Assembly (NCBI GenBank): GCA_900239685.1
Contig: OENT01000643.1
Span: 1-64,000 of the forward strand
Direction of reading: 5' to 3'
Length of the DNA: 64,000 bases
Source: Rotaria macrura
Taxonomy: Eukaryota; Rotifera; Eurotatoria; Philodinida; Philodinidae
The position numbers and the translations under genes are program-made. Below, piece after piece: positions 8,086 to 21,585 of the stretch (the stretch's first letter is position 1; each line of letters starts with the position of its first letter). The notes beneath the pieces were generated by a model that searched no databases, had not been told where the DNA came from, and saw nothing but the letters and a program-made list of their open reading frames with translations.

Positions 8086-11000
8086 TTAACTATTCGTCAT
8101 TTTATATATTTTGCGATATTTGCCCTGTTGAGATGTTGGTGGATCTCGAACAACTCTTGTTGAGGGACTTTTCGCATTACTTGTTGAGGTCTAAAAATGA
8201 GAACAAAATGATATTACGATGAAGATGAACAATGAAAGTGTTTCCATTTACAAAAACTGTTGGTGGTGGATTGTTATGTTGGTCAAGTTGATCCGCAAAG
8301 CCAACTGATCGTCTCGATTGATGAGTAGGGGGTGTACGTGAACGATATTTTGGATTCAATGGTGGAGATGGTGTACGTCGTGTTGGAATTGGTGAATCTT
8401 GATGTTGTAAATTCATAATTACATTTTTCATAACTTTTAATGGCTATATAGACAAATAGAAACATGTTTGCACTTCTTTTGTTCTTCATTATAAATTCTT
8501 GGAAGAAGATTACCTCTTGATATTCTAGTAATTTTTCTATATCTTTAGTTAATTGACTATTTGTTTTAGACAATGATTGTCGTTCAGTTTCACACTCTCT
8601 ATTTAATAAAACAAGATTGTTTTAGTTTTTTTAAATAAAGAAATAGGGAAACAATAATCGACCAAACCTCAATTGTTTTTCAAGTTGCTCAATTGTATCA
8701 TGAACTTTTTTTAATTGTGTATCTTTATTACGAACAGTGGCAATGAGAAAATCATACGGTTGTTGAGCTTGATCCAATATTTTATTTGCATTTTCCAACT
8801 AAAATAATTTTGTTTTAGAAATAATTTTAGAAAAAAAAACACCAAGAAATGAACCAGATCAAAACCTCATGTTGAATATCAGTTTTTTTCTTTCGTTCTC
8901 GTTCTAATTCTGCTCGTAATGATGTATTTGCTTGTTCAAGTTGAATGACACGTTTTGCTAAATGAACTGAATGTTGAAGACGTCGTTTGGCCGTTGTCGG
9001 TAATGATGCACCATAACCATAAGAAAATAGGACTTTATCTGCATCATTATCGTTTTCAACTATGAAAGAAAAATTTATTCATTTATTAATGTTCTTATTC
9101 TTATGTTTTATAATTTAAAAATAAAGAAAAATGTAAATTTTAGATAATCATTTTTCTTTTCAGTTACATACAACAATCGATTCAATCTATATGCAATGCG
9201 CAACAAAACTGGATTTTCTTATAACTAGAATTTTCGTTGATGTCGATGATTATTATAAAATAAAATCAACAATCGTAAACTTCTATCAATGTGCATATTT
9301 TTAAAAGCAATAGTAAAAACTTTAAAATGAATGAAATTCAAAAACTTTTAAAAATATTTTAGTCCCAAACTTTACTATTTACCTCTTTCTATGACAAGAA
9401 TCTTTGTCTTTAAAATCTATCGTATAAGAATTCAATGATTTTGATAAAGTGGAATTGTGTAAAAGGATTCTTCTTGATTTCTACAAGTAATAGATGCGTG
9501 CTACATAAATCATATGGACTACTAATCAATCAATTATGTATTGAAACTTTCACCTTAACTTTGTTGATGAGAAGTGGTAGGCTCTAAGATGAACTCCGAT
9601 TCCATCACTTGTCTTTCTGTTCAATGTTATTAGTAAAGAAAAGCAATAGATCGAGTTATTTGCTACTGAATTAACCAAACGATCTTGCATAAAAACTCGA
9701 TTTTTTATCCATCTACTTATATCATTTGGATTTTGAGAAGATACTCCCGAACTCTGTTGTTGTCCCTGTTTTATCGGTAGTTTTTCGAGAAGGTTCTTCA
9801 GGGGTAAAGGATTGAATGATGATAATATGAATAAAAATTTCAAAAGAAGCTAAAATATATCTATGGAATTTTTCGTTCTAATAATTTCTTTACTACAACA
9901 TTTTTGAATGAACGATTTCACAAGTTATTGATTATACGTTACAGTTAATTATATACTTTTCACATAAGCGATTGCTAGAATGATAGTGTTAAGTTTACTA
10001 AATATTCAAATACCATCAATATGATTGATAATTTGACTACCAGGAAAAAAGGCTAGGTTCGCCACACTATAAAGTTCAATGTACAATGGATTTTGCACAA
10101 GTTGAAACAGCAGTAAAAATAAAAATAAATACCTAACGTAGATAATCCGTTTGTTATTTCTAAAATTCAGGCCTATTTCTTTTTCAATAATATCGCTGAT
10201 TATTCATTGCAAAACAAAATATTATCGAACGATGAAATGCGATTTCCAAAGATGACATTTTAAATGATACGATGTCTCGTAGAAAATGATCAGATGCGTA
10301 CGAAATGGAAGAGTCCCACTTTCGAATATCAGAAATATTAATTTCTTCTTTTCTTTCGAGATGTACTGATTACAGAAGATTTCAGCATTGATATCCTTTC
10401 CTGTGTAAAGTTGATTCTCTGAAAGTGCGGCAGCGAAAGATTCATTCATCAATTATTTACATCGTGATTGAAAGTAAAATAGCAAGCATTATTGCACACA
10501 TTGCCGTAACATAACCCTGTTGAAAAAAAACAGAACTAGTCTGATCAACAATATGCATTTAAAATTTAAATCCATTTTTATTCATACGTTTACATGAAGC
10601 TATTCAAATGATGAGTTGAATAGTTCTTTGAAAAAAAGAGACGCATAAATATTCGTCTATTATTAAAGCGCCGCTCTATCTAGAAATTTATGATCTGCTG
10701 ATGAGAAAAAGAAAACGCATATTTCTAGTTCGATGTACGAATTGTTTTTTTTTCATAACCTTTGCGTTGTTATTCGAAATAAGCTCTTCGGATTCAATAT
10801 CATTTAGATAAAACATTTTTGCGTATTGATCGTTCTTGAAAAGGACAGTGCAAATCGATCGAAATTATGTGACCGATTTTCATAGAAAATTCATTGTTAA
10901 TAAAATGTTTATTACCTTGCGCAGCCTGCATAACGACTTCATCTAATTCTTGCTCAACTTTTTCATAGACTTGAAGTTTTGTTTTCTTTTCGTTCAATTC

Positions 11001-14000
11001 CGTATCGATTTCCATAAGACGCCGATCAGATTGAACTTGTAAATTGAAATATTCTTTTTGAATTAGCTAATACGAGAGACAGAGAGAGAAAAAACACTAG
11101 AAGATATTTTAAAGAGATTTTAGTGAAAAGAAGACAAACATCATTTTTCTTTTGTAATTTTTCGATTTCAACTTGTGTTGTTTTTAGAGATTTCAAATTT
11201 TCTTCGTACAATAACTGCAGGCGATCCAATTCAAAGGTTTTTAATTTTAATTCTGATTGTAATTCACCTAAGCGAATTTCAGATGTACTCTGATATTGAC
11301 GATATCTTTTTTGAAAATAGAATAAGAAAAAAGCAGAATAACATAATTGAAGAAAACAAAGAAATGAATTGTCATACTCATTTAAAAATTCATCATATTT
11401 TCGTTGCAAATCTCGTTCTAGTTGAATATGTCGATCACGTTCGGCAAGAGCTTCATCACGTGCATGTTGAAATGATCTTTATTAGAATAAGTAATTCAAA
11501 TGAAAGTAAAACGAAAATAGAACTACTTACCGATTTTCTCGTTCATACATTTCTTTGACACTTCCACGTAATTTTTCGATTTCAATTGTCGTTTTTGAAC
11601 GAAGCTGTTCTAACTCAGCAGCTAATTTGTTTTCGTATTCAGTTTTGTAAGCGTCACTGAAAATACACATACATTAAAATTAATCAGAGATATTACACGA
11701 ATATGAATAGGAAGTTAAACAGTCATTTATTAACTTTGAATTATACTATCTTTCGGTCTCTAAACAAGAATTAAATCGAGAGAAGATATTATTCATAAAG
11801 ATATTTTAAGGTTTTATTTTCACTGCTAGTAAGGAGCTATTTCGATTACAGTGTTCTGAAACTTGCGATCCGTAGAAAAAAACCGAAAAGATTAAAATGA
11901 AGTTACCATATAGTTATCAAAGCTGCTTTTCATAGATTACTGATGATGCGTTTCTCTTTCTGCTTGAAGCAAGATTAATCATCCGTTAAATATTAATTGA
12001 TAAGAAATTCAATGTTCTCGGAAAATAGCTAATGAAACGCTAAAATAGGGATCCTTTAGTTTTACTCATGGACATGAAGAGCACCAAATAATAAAGAAAA
12101 GAAAAAGTCCGATCCAAAATTCAATTGTGCTCTAGTTAACAAAACCATTGACCCATGACTGTTGAAATGTCTGATATAATTTGAAAAGTATCAGATGAAC
12201 GATCAAATTATCTGAAGCATGTAAAAATGATGTTCATCCTGAATAATAACTAATCAAACACGTCGATTTCAAATCTTCACACTGTTCATCAAGTTCGAAT
12301 TCGTAAAGCGAAACTTTAGATTCGCTCAACTGAATAAATCTGATAACGAATTCCTAAGGCACTCTGGCATACGATGTGGGAGTCATTGTTTATGTCTGAT
12401 TTCAATAGCAAATGTCAGTTACATGACTAATCTTTCGATTCAGTCTGAATAAGACAGTGGGATCGCAATATTCGATTTTCGGAATAATTTCTCTGAATCA
12501 CAGATCTGGTTGAGAAAAATTCTGCCATTCTAAACATTGTATGCAATTGTATGTATTTTGCAACGCATTTTTTCATGCACACTTCACCAAAAGACTTTTC
12601 TGCTATTGTCACTGCTAATGTGAATAAATCACTTTATGCAGTTTTTATTTGGCATTTAAAATAATGGAATGTAAGTCATTGTTTCATACTATTGACTAGG
12701 ATCGATAAGTCGCATCATCTTGTTTCCGTAAATGAAATATATATATTTATATGTACCTGGCAGAAATGTGTTTCTCGTATAGAATTTCTTTAGCTCGTTT
12801 TGTTTCATCAAGTGACTTTTCAAGTGTTGAAATTTTTTCTTCAGCTGAATAATACTTTTGTTGCATATCATTGCTTTGTCGAGTTAAATACTCCTTATCT
12901 TGTCGAAGGACAATAATTTCTTGACGTAGTTCTGCTAACTGTAATAGAAATGAAACATCGATCCATTTAGCAAGAAACAAATCCAGTGTAGAAATATACC
13001 TGAAGAAATACATTCTCTTTTTCTTTTACATGTGCTTGTAGTTTTGCTTCGTCTTGTACTATTTTACCAGTAAGTTCAACAATATTACGTTCATATTGAT
13101 CACGTTCCCTGAAAACAAAAAACTATATTGTTCGCAAAATTGTAGAACTAAGCTCAAAATATAATTACGATTTAATGCGATCGTAATTTTGTTTTTTAAA
13201 ATCGTATTGATCCGATATACTTTTATATTCACTAACTTCTGATGTTGCTTTTTGTAATTGAACATGAGTAGCATGACTCGAACGACGTTCTTCGTCTAAG
13301 GCCTTTTAATAGAAAACAATGCATTCAAACTTATCAAAAGCTTCAAAACAACAAGTTAACAGAAAGCCAGCTGCACATTTAATCATTTCTTGTTGAAATG
13401 GAAAACTTTCCGTAGCCATTCTGTATAATGCAAATCAATGTGATAAACATTACCACATAAACAACTTACAATTATCATCAACTACTTAGCAGCTATACAT
13501 CATTGATGGCCAAGGAGTGTATCAATGTAATAGCGAAAAGTTTAGATTTCAGTAAAACATTGGTGCTGAACAATTTATTCCTAGTTTGAGAGATTTCAAC
13601 TTCATCAGTTGATCGAAAAGTTCACTATTAGGCTGAATAGAACACTGATCAAGTGACTGGTCTTGATCTGTAATGTGGAGTAGAATTCAACAGGGAACAT
13701 AAGATATCTTTCTTAATTATATTTAGAAAATTCAACTGTGACATACGAAATAATAGTTTACTTTCAAGGAAACACTTGAATTTTATTGTGCATGGCTTTG
13801 CTTTTGATTTCATCCTACAGTAAATGTGATTCTTTCGATATTGCTAAGTTGATCTTGTAAATAGATATATCATATTACGATAATGCTAAAGAAGTGTGGA
13901 ACGAATTGATCATAAAAATGTAAAAGTCGAAAAAAAAACTTTGGCCGAACTAGTCTAGATCATTATCGTAAATAACATTCTGCCTTGAAATCAACTGCTA

Positions 14001-16127
14001 AGTAGTTGGTTGTTTTTTTGAAACTTCATTCTGATGAATGCGAATAACAAATGTTTTCCTAATTTGTTTGTATTGTCTCATTAGGCATGACTTTCGAATT
14101 CTCTTATCCAATCTATCAAAGGTATATATCGTCGGAATAGTTTCAAACGGACATAAACCATTCTAAAAATTCAACTTTGCATTGACTCATACATCAAACG
14201 AGCAAAACTTGTAGTCTTAAAATCACGTCAGGGAAATTTGTTGTGTTTAATTAATAATCCATGGAAAACATGCAAGTTTGATTTCAGAGAGATGCTAAAT
14301 ATTTTTAATGTAATTTCTATTTTCATTTTATATAGTTAGAAGTCATCAATCGATGTGTCGCAACTCATCAAAAGTAACTCTAACTGGAAAACTAATGTCA
14401 ATACTAAAATTGAAGTTTGTTGACAAGTCTTCGAGTGATACAGCATTAGTCTAGTTCACATTCGGATGTGGAAATGGATAAAAATAACATTAACATGTCT
14501 GAATGATGAACTTGGTTATTCATTGCTGATGTTCTTGCTTTGAACTCGTGTTAAAGAAGAAAAACATAATCTTATCTTTTTCGTTATATTTGAGACTTTT
14601 CATCTTTCGATTTTCTTTCTCTCGTTATCGTTACATTCTTCTTAGTGAGATTGATTTATGAAGATACATTCCGAAATAATTTAAGAGCGATGTTGAAATC
14701 TCATAATCTTTATTCGCACAACTCTACACAACTGTTTTTTACACTCAGAAAAAATAAAGAACTTCACTCGTAATTTTCGTTCCAAAAGAAAGGAACAATC
14801 TTTGATAAGATCTCAAGTTTCTTAACGGTAGAACATAAAAATCGATCATTTATTCTGAGATGATAACCAAGAAAAAAACAGAATTTAATCTTCATGCTCG
14901 AAGTTTGTTGTTTCATTCTTATGATATTGATTTTATCCAACATCTAGAATCGATTGTAGTTCGCTCTACACTATTTCTGTAAACAAGATCTATTTGCAGC
15001 GTTGAAGTACATAGGGAGAAGAATTTTAACGGCTAACCTCAATAGTTCATGTCAGATATTATTGATTTATGATCTAGAAGCGTGTATTAATAGGTCTAAC
15101 CCGTTAGAATATCTAAATTATTTCTTTTTTTGTTATTGTCTTTGATGGTGAAGTAAAGAATAACGAACCAATACATTCTGAAACATGTGAGAATAAAACC
15201 GTTTTCATGTTGCAAGTAACAAGAATTTAGATCGTATTTAATATTTGTGTTCGCTGAGGATAGTACTACGAAGTATTACAATGAAGCTTAATTGATTTAC
15301 TTTTTGTGTTTGCATAAGATCTTGCCCAGTAGCTTTCAATTGGTTCTCTAGAATATGTTGTGTTCTTCTTAAATTTTCGATTTCGGTTTCTAATGGTCGT
15401 ACTGTTTCATAGAATTTAATCTAAAATAAGATCTTAATTTGGTTTTTTTTTCTTCTTCATGAAATAAAAGCATACGAACCATAATAAAATCTTTGAGTGA
15501 CATTTGTTCAGAACTAAAATTCGCTGATTTTAACATTTTATATTCGTCATCAGTTGGTAAAATTCTGTTGAGTAAATTATGTCGAATTTCATTCGACTTT
15601 GATATTAAACGTTGATTAACATCTTCTAATTGACGTTGTCGTTCCATAATTTGTGATAATTGTTGACGAACATCATCTTGTGAACGTAATGTTAATTCAC
15701 GATCAATCTATAAGTACGATCGAAAAGAATTCTCAATTGAATTTTAAAATGATTCTCTTTTTTGAAAAACGTTTTTCACTTGAAGTTGTGAATCCAGTTT
15801 AGTTTGGAGTAACTGTCTTTGATATGTCATATCAGCTAATTTTTCTTGTAAATCTTCACATTTTTCTTCAAAATGAATCTTTTGATTTTGTATCAAAAGA
15901 TCTCGTTGATTTAATTCAATTTTAAGCAATTGAATAGCATGTTGAAGCTTTTTTGTTTCAATCATATTTTTCATAGCATGATTATTTTTCCCATTGTTTT
16001 CACGATGTTGTTTTGGAGTCGATCCTAAACCATCGAATTCATTTGTTCTCTGACCTAGAGCACCACCTCCTGTTGCAGATGAATCCTGTAAATATTTACA
16101 CGTTGTTTTTTTGTATTCTGATAACAT
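8086..16127 (-). CDS. PIBF1: PIBF1/CEP90 centriolar satellite coiled-coil protein (15 exons)
   Basis: Exons (minus strand order): 16127-15780, 15707-15480, 15420-15301, 13302-13169, 13108-13000, 12938-12757, 11656-11531, 11476-11378, 11305-11140, 11066-10916, 9059-8866, 8798-8668, 8598-8514, 8443-8252, 8190-8086. All junctions are GT-AG and keep frame; the product is about 789 aa, near the usual vertebrate length. Recognisable PIBF1 blocks are [61 protein letters not shown] and [10 protein letters not shown]. The protein is almost all coiled coil, with a Pro/Arg/Ser-rich C-terminal tail. In animals PIBF1/CEP90 acts at centriolar satellites and distal appendages in ciliogenesis. The start is uncertain: ATG at 16127 is in frame, but an AG at 16086-16088 could instead join an upstream exon. 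Three introns are 1.1-2.0 kb, the others 54-73 bp. Confidence 0.92.
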
Positions 16128-16211
16128 TTATCTTCTTTCTTCTTCTTTTTTTTAATAAAAAGAAGTATTTTTCTTTCATGTCTTTCTACGATCATTAACT
16201 TGAAAATAACA
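16128..16211. promoter_or_regulatory. putative bidirectional promoter between PIBF1 and the 463-aa gene
   Basis: The two predicted start codons are divergent and only 84 bp apart, so any core promoter elements must be shared or overlap. It includes a T/C-rich tract (about 16130-16155). No motif is recognised. The inference fails if PIBF1 begins at a further upstream exon. Confidence 0.4.
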
Positions 16212-19067
16212 ATGAAAGCGGGTGCAGCCGGGTAAAGATACTTATTACTTTACAACTACTCAATAGTCATTATATATTGAACTATTTAGATATGTACCTG
16301 TTTCACGTGCACGATCAACTACACTACCAGAAATACGACAAGAACCAAATAAAAAGCCTTTGTCAAATTCCAAATCCCGATTATTCAATCGTCTGAGCCA
16401 AGAAGATCTTCTCCAACCAAATTCAACTCACACAATCAAAAATTGGCTTTCAATTCAACATCAACCAAACAAACATGTAAAATTTGCCCGAGTTGTTAAC
16501 AATGTTGGTCAAAAAACTACATCTTCAACTGCCAATTCAAAAGATTCATCTCAAAGTATTGATGAAAATGCTCAACAGCCAAATGTAACACACACTTCTC
16601 AAACTTCACTAGGTAATAATGATGTACTCTCAAGAGAGGACGTTACATATGTATAGCATAACTGACAAGATGCATCCTAACCTCAATTTATTGCCTTCGT
16701 ATTTTGATGGAAAGCATCTATGCTAAATTGACAATATTGCAGACGAATTCGTCAAGTCTCGATCGTAAAACTTTTCAACAAAACTTTCAATATCAATTTG
16801 TCAGTCAAAGATAGCTTTTGTCAACTGACGTAACGAATAAACAAAGCGTAATGTTTGTTTTTCTGGATAACACTAGTTAAATAGATGATTATAAAAATAA
16901 CAGATAACCTTTTTAATACCCATACATCTGTGTCTTCTATCTTAAAGCTCTTTCTACCATGTAAAATATCAATAAATCTTCATTTTGTTTTTCAACGACT
17001 TACTAAAACAATTATGAATACTGCTTTACAATTGAACCTTAATCGTTCTTTTTCAATTATTGATGGATAATCAAAAATATGATAAAGGAATGTTGGATGA
17101 AACAGAAAATGACTTTGCGTACATGAACAACTATTGTAATATGAGAGAGAAAGATCCAGTTGAAGTTTCTAGATCGTATGCGTACTGTGAATCTGAAAAT
17201 GCTTCACAAAAACTAATGATTGATCATACCGCATGGATTTTTCTAAAACTCTAAGACTACATAGTTCGAGTGGATGTCAGTTCCTAGCTAAGATCTCTTG
17301 TATTTAGAATAATCAGATGCAAATGTTCATTGTTTTACTCGTTAAATTTTGACGTAAGATTACTTTAACGCTAATCAAATCACGTTCTAAGCTGCGCAAA
17401 CTCTCTTCTTTATGTTACATCAATGCGAAATCAGGAGAAAATGAAATAGTTATAAAAATCTATCGAAGAAAAACTAAAGAACTCATTCTGAGATAGAATT
17501 CTAAACTAAGCAGATTGGTTTCGTAAAATTCGATGAATGAGATAGATGTAAAGTGGTTCCATCATTGTAAAATAATCATATTTATTTCGTTGAGAAATCA
17601 AATATGATAATTCATAAGACTTGAACAACTGATACATTTAGCATTTTGTTTTTCGGAATATTAAATGCTAAGAAAAAAATGGTGCAAAACAATTAGAAAA
17701 TCACTGTTTCAAGTAACACAGAGAAAATATTCACTTAGTTGGTTGTGCACGATGGTTACTGTTATTCTATTACAAAAATGTTCAAATGAAACTACTAATC
17801 ATACATGGAAATGCTTTGAACAGAGCAGAATGAATTTAGTGATTCAGCAAGAAAGAAAAATTTTGTATTTTTACATTCAATCAGACATATTTCTTTCGTA
17901 TGGTCCTGATTTTTCCTTTTTGAAGGCAAACAGTTATCTTTCAACTTAGCTTTAATGTAAAAGAAATATGACCGAAGAAATAGTACTTGAATTCTTCTGG
18001 ATTATTTTCATGATTTAGAAACCAAAAATAATCATAATGAACCATTGAATGCCAATGATTTATATTCGAAATTAACAACCAAAGCTGAAATTCATCGTTC
18101 AGTGTCTAACAAATCTTTATCTTTTTCAACTGTAACATCATCATCAACAGCAGGTTTACCTAGTTCATCAATTTTACCAATAGCTACACCAAGTCTACGC
18201 CGTTATTCATTATTTGGTAAGCCACCAAGTGTCATAATTACATCAACAATCAAGTCTAATCTGTCAAATTTATCTTCACTTGCATTCAGTTCATCGCTAT
18301 CGGAAAGTAATCGAAAGAAATTCAATGATATGCGCCTTGAAGTTCCTGAAGAATTCGAACAATTGTTACCAACATTATTTAAATTAGGAATTGTTATTTG
18401 GCCTAAAAAATTCTTCGATAAACAAGCAAATTTAACAATCAGAGAAATGAGACAACGTCACACTATAATAAGCATTATGGAAAAAGATGAACAAAATTCT
18501 AATCGACAACGTGATCTTCAAAAGAAATATGGCAGTATTTTACCGACGAATGATATTTTGCAAAAACATTGTTCATTAACAGAAAATCTTTCGCTTTATG
18601 GTCAAATATGTTTACTAGAAGCATATCGAGATGAAGTAATAGAGTTATTAACAAAGCGAATTCCCGATTGGATTTCAATACCGATGAAGCTCGCTCCTAA
18701 AAATCTTCCCGTTGTAAACCATCGTGTAAGCAATACGTCGATCTTGCTAAGCACATTACAAGCGAAAAATAAATTTCTTCAACCGCTAGGAACGCGAAAA
18801 GCCGCATCACAATCGAATATTCCTCAACCGTCAATTGTAGATCGATATTCAACTATCATACCGGATGCAATCGATAATGAATGGTTAAAAAAACTTCTTG
18901 TTAAAGTCATGGAACACGGTATGGGTATTTTAGATGAAGTGAGAAAACTACCAGAAATAAATTCTTCAAATCAATATGATGATTCTGATAAACTGACTGG
19001 ACATGAAATCGTCCGAAAATTTAAACGATGGCTTTTTCTATGGTCAACCCTTTATACAGAAGAATAA
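16212..19067 (+). CDS. uncharacterised 463-aa protein (3 exons), divergent from PIBF1
   Basis: Exons 16212-16231 (MKAGAAG), 16290-16612 and 18019-19067; both junctions are GT-AG (GG|GTAAAG, AG|GTAATA; acceptors TTTAG) and keep frame, giving 464 codons including the stop. The N-terminal half is low-complexity Ser/Thr/Asn/Gln-rich with basic patches. The C-terminal 250 residues look globular and helical, with VPEEFEQLLPTLFKLGIVIWP, an E/Q-rich helix and a final KFKRWLFLWSTLY segment. There is no signal peptide or membrane helix. I do not recognise the family. The head-to-head arrangement with PIBF1 hints at co-expression, perhaps a ciliary role, but that is only inference. The first intron is 58 bp, the second 1406 bp. 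Confidence 0.7.
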
Positions 19068-20135
19068 ATAGATGAAACATTCTTTGTTGGATCTATATAC
19101 TTCAATGCGAAAAATACTGTTTTTTCTCGAATTTTAAACTTGAAATAAAACATGAGTTAATAGACAACGTTCGAATTCATAATATAAACTAGTATTGTCA
19201 ATGTATTAGTCAAGAGAACAGACCTATGTGCAATGAGGAAAAGACCAATAGGTATGTATATCCCGCCAAGTGTATACGAAACAAATTTGTATGTGCTTCG
19301 AAAAAAACTAAACGACGTTTTAGGCTTATGAAAGATTTTGTGTTTCATCTGACAGACAGATTTTCTAAAATAAAGATTTAAGTTACAACAAGTAACTCAG
19401 AAACATTATTTTTTTATCTAAAACATGTTTTCAGAAGTTATGCTTTTGTTTTAACGACCAAGACCAGAATATGTTTCAACGCTCATTTATTTATTTCAGA
19501 ATATTCACAGCTACATCCTAACTTCTTATTCAGACTTTAATAATTATCTTCTGATATAGATAGTTCTATGTAAATATTATTTAACAACAGAATAGACAGA
19601 ACGATCTGTTGGTCATTCTGCAGAGTTCTAAAAGACAACCGAAAGTCTAACAGAAAACACTAATTATAAGTACTGCAAAAGACGTATCAAGAGTTGAGAA
19701 TTTGATTTGTATGCAATTATTTTTTTAAAGTATTTATTTCACACTTTGTTCTATTTCATAGAGAACACCATCGATAATCATCGGAAACGAAACTTTGACA
19801 AACTATTGAATAAAAAATTCTTGAAAAATAATGTTTGTTTGTTGTTCGAATATTCAAAGACAATCGTAAACTATTAAATTTGAATGAGAAATTCACACAT
19901 GATGTTTTGTTTTAAGACTGAATAACTCTGAATGAATACTGAATGCAACTCAACGCTATTGATTTGCCTTGTATCAAACTATTCATTCGACAAAACAAGA
20001 TATCAATATAATCAAAAGCTATTGATTTTTTCCACGTTTTTTGCTCGTTGATTACAATCGAAAAAAATACATAGTAAGATTTGTTCTATGTAGAATAATT
20101 ATTATTCAAAAAAAGTTTCTATACAATTAGATTTC

Positions 20136-20592
20136 TTAATCAATGTGTTTGATGTCGGGATAATCAAAATGTTTATGAAAATATCTATATAGAAAATGTT
20201 TCTTAATCTGTCGAAAAGTTTCTTTTTCCTCTAGATCAACTAAATTCGATCCAAATAAAAATTCTAATGCCGAATGACATTTTGTCGATTCAATGATTCG
20301 CTGAAATAGCTTTTTAAGATATCGTGGACAAAGACGATTTTACATGTAGATCATTGTAAGATTTAATCATTTATCGAAGTTTAATGTATGTTAAAAACGA
20401 CTAAGTGTTAATGTCAAGAAAAAGAAAGAAAAATGAAATACATACGTCAAGAAGAGAAAGTCCAGCAAGACCTGGCAGTGTTGGATCAGTTGGTAAGGTA
20501 CTTTCAGAACTATCATTTCCATTGTTTGATTCTAAATCACTTTCACCATCATGTAAATCATCGCTAATTTTCTTCCTCAATTTTAGAGGCAT
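20136..20592 (-). CDS. uncharacterised 103-aa protein (2 exons)
   Basis: Exons 20592-20446 (ATG CCT CTA..., donor GAC|GTATGT) and 20300-20136 (acceptor TTTCAG), with a 145-bp intron; 104 codons including the TAA stop. The N-terminal half is acidic and Ser/Asn-rich (SDLESNNGNDSSEST). The C-terminal half is amphipathic and basic/aromatic (FRQIKKHFLYRYFHKHF). The frame is also open for a dozen codons upstream of the chosen acceptor (RLCPRYLKKLFQ), but no AG is available there. No signal peptide or known domain. Convergent with the 463-aa gene, with about 1.07 kb between their stops. Confidence 0.5.
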
Positions 20593-21585
20593 TTTATTAG
20601 AATTTAAATATTTAATATTAAAAAATAAATAGAAACCACAAGTATAGAGGCACTTGATCAACTATTCATCCAATTGTTCAATGCCATCATCGATGATCAA
20701 TTCTATGACAACAGATGATCATCGAACAAAAAATAACCATGTGATGATATGATGATAATTACATTGAAAATTTTAATAGAAATTTATTGAAACAGAGAAA
20801 ATCTAAAGAAATTCAATTAAAACGTTGACATTACAGAGACATCTTTTAGGTATTAGCGACACACGTACATTTACCAACCAACCTACCAACCGATTTATTA
20901 AATTCTTCTGTTCTGGAGATTAGTTATGACAAATCAAATGAAAATTAATTGAAGTTTCGTTTTTGTTGTCGACTCGTTTTTTTGCTTTTTAGGAAATGAT
21001 GTTAAGCGTAGGGTTATAGTGTACTTTTCAAACATGTTCCCATATACACCAGAGTTCAGTAAATAAGGAACTACTGTGTGTCTACAACTAATCGGTCGGG
21101 AGAATGTAAAATAATTTTCATAAATGCAGTATAATACGAATTTTCCATAAGTCAACGATAGGTTCCATCAACTATTTTTTTAAATCCAATTCACAAAATA
21201 TTTAAATCTAATTGAATGGGGTTATTCTATTTTCATTAGGAGGCCTTGCCACAAAATACCTTATTCGAAAAAATGACCATTCATTAATACAACAAACTGA
21301 AAATGATCGAGTGATGTACAAAGTGAGAGATCTTAAATAAATAGTTTCTTCAAGATTATGTTCACATTTGCATAAACCTTATGTTCGACTCGAAAGAAAT
21401 AAAAGTCTTTCAATTATATTAGAAAATCTTGATGCTTGGATTCATTATGAAAATTTATCATCGAGTTCTTTTTCGAATGAGAAAATAAATATGAATCATA
21501 TTAGATGCTTCAGCTATCTTCAATGACACACTTTATTCATTGATGAATATTGAGAACTTGTTTTCTTTTCCAGATAAATTGCCGA

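Noticed and set aside
16300..16400. Minus-strand frame reading LEFDKGFLFGSCRISGSVVDRARET as a possible PIBF1 first exon
   Set aside because: It does not resemble PIBF1 N-termini and overlaps the better-supported exon 2 of the divergent gene on the plus strand.
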